Positions 21,107 through 21,881 of a stretch of 21,881 bases of DNA are shown here, in pieces. Source of the stretch: a virus. The DNA is taken from IMG/VR virus record IMGVR_UViG_3300032323_001577, positions 1-21,881 of that record. The stretch is one strand, 5' to 3'. Every line of letters begins with the position of its first letter. Position 1 is the first letter of the stretch. Both the position numbers and the translations under genes were made by a program. The notes beneath the pieces are model-generated. The model did not search any database, was not told where the DNA came from, and saw nothing but the letters and a program-made list of their open reading frames with translations.

Positions 21107-21627
21107 CTTCCGTCCCCTCTAGCAAGAGCTTCCGTCTTGGCTTTTGAGCCAGCAGACGACCCGAAGTAGTAAGCGATGATGCCGGTGAACGCCGTCTGTA
21201 GCGCGCCAAGCATGAGAAGCAGGGCCTCGTTACCGTTCTTCGGAACGCCGTAGACGAACATCCAGAACAGGATGCCGAAGAACCCGACTGTGATAGACCC
21301 AGCCAAAACCTTCGGGGTGTGATCGCCTGTCAGGATCTCACGATTACGAGCGCTGTCTCGATCTGCGGATGAAATGCGCTCAAGGTCGATTTCTAGTTCC
21401 GCCATCTTCACCTTGAAATCGGCGTCAATCCTCTTGACCTCGGCGAGCTGGTCCGGCGTGGCGTTCTTTAGCGCCTCCGCAATGTCCTCCTCAGACCCCG
21501 CCTCGTTCCCAAGCAGGACATTCGACAAGGTCTTAACGGCGAGACCCGCCAGCGGGCCACCCAGTGCGGTCGCAAGAGTTGGCGCTACTTGGCCCAGCAA
21601 TGGGCCTACTGCTTTCATGATGTCCAT
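21103..21627 (-). CDS. 3-TM-type phage holin
   Basis: A 174-aa protein. An N-terminal hydrophobic/amphipathic stretch (~9-39) is followed by a charged helical segment containing the SSADRDSARNREI block typical of this holin family. Two clear membrane spans follow, at ~108-128 (VLAGSITVGFFGILFWMFVY) and ~133-157. The layout is that of the holin of 3TMs family found in phages and gene transfer agents. It would form inner-membrane holes timing release of the muramidase. GAGGGGG precedes ATG 21627; an alternative Met4 is possible and could matter for dual-start control. Confidence 0.85.
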   Translation of the reverse strand: MDIMKAVGPLLGQVAPTLATALGGPLAGLAVKTLSNVLLGNEAGSEEDIAEALKNATPDQLAEVKRIDADFKVKMAELEIDLERISSADRDSARNREILTGDHTPKVLAGSITVGFFGILFWMFVYGVPKNGNEALLLMLGALQTAFTGIIAYYFGSSAGSKAKTEALARGDGR

Positions 21628-21637
21628 TTAAACCCCC

Positions 21638-21881
21638 TCACTTCCTCTGCTCTAGCATGTACAGGCGCTTGTCGAGATCTGATCGAACGCGCTCCATGTC
21701 AAACCGAATTGCGGCGCGTGCCGCAGCAGCGTCCGCCGCCATGTCCAGCCGGCTCTTGTCGATTGCGGCCATCGACCGCTCGCGGTCCAAGGTCATCGCC
21801 GCACGGGCTAAAGCAGCGTCGCGCTCAACCCTGTCGATCTTGTCGCTCAATTGCTCGCGGATCTGAGCCATATCAATCGTC
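21638..21881 (-). CDS. coiled-coil small protein, possibly 5' partial
   Basis: 77 aa from ATG 21871 to the stop at 21638, just upstream of the holin. It is a single charged helix (QLSDKIDRVERDAALARAAM, later IRFDMERVRSDLDKRLYMLE) with no membrane segment or lipobox. The frame is open to the window edge and no ribosome site is visible in the last 10 nt, so the true start may lie outside. Position beside the holin would fit a spanin partner or lysis accessory, but the absence of a membrane anchor in the visible part argues for caution. Confidence 0.65.
   Translation of the reverse strand, partial: TIDMAQIREQLSDKIDRVERDAALARAAMTLDRERSMAAIDKSRLDMAADAAAARAAIRFDMERVRSDLDKRLYMLEQRK

Overview
The window is part of a tailed double-stranded DNA phage (or prophage) genome with a short-tailed, podovirus-like structural module. 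The GC-rich sequence, the 3-TM holin of gene-transfer-agent type, the N-acetylmuramidase and the DUF1289 protein all resemble those of alphaproteobacterial phages, so an alphaproteobacterial host is likely, but this is inference. No terminase, portal, capsid or integrase gene lies in the window; head genes would be expected beyond position 21881.

Left arm (1-7733, mostly + strand): a 5'-truncated RepA/AAA_25-type ATPase ends abruptly in a 427-bp array of GGCNN pentamers (239-665). The array is punctuated by GGCA tetramers every 44 or 49 nt and is the most unusual object in the window. Next come two Ea22-like coiled-coil proteins, an NrdR-like zinc ribbon, a Cas4/AddB-like Fe-S PD-(D/E)XK nuclease, an SF2 helicase, a Cys-rich small protein and a VRR-NUC nuclease, packed with start/stop overlaps as one replication/recombination transcript. 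A small leftward HTH gene (4743-4940) faces a divergent promoter region (4963-5039) with two GACAWWTTGTC-type palindromes, apparently a regulatory switch. Rightward from it run a small unknown gene, a DUF6378 protein, another small unknown, a stand-alone DnaA domain IV protein, a dCTP deaminase, a GRPKK-containing small basic protein, a DUF1289 protein overlapping another small ORF, and a secreted lytic transglycosylase.

Convergence (7734-7871): three hairpins, the last a strong rho-independent terminator for the + transcript, separate the two arms.

Right arm (7872-21881, - strand, transcribed from high to low coordinates): a coiled-coil protein, holin and N-acetylmuramidase form the lysis cassette. 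A stem-loop follows, then the tail adaptor, an AT-rich HNH endonuclease insertion, the tail nozzle protein with nested repeat domains, two small virion-type proteins, a GNAT-like protein, a 1315-aa fusion with two S74 chaperone-like modules and a SleB-like hydrolase, a 790-aa putative ejection protein, and a tail-collar fibre. The left arm thus looks like nucleotide and DNA metabolism with a control switch. The right arm looks like lysis, tail assembly and DNA injection. Peptidoglycan hydrolases of three different families are spread across both arms.
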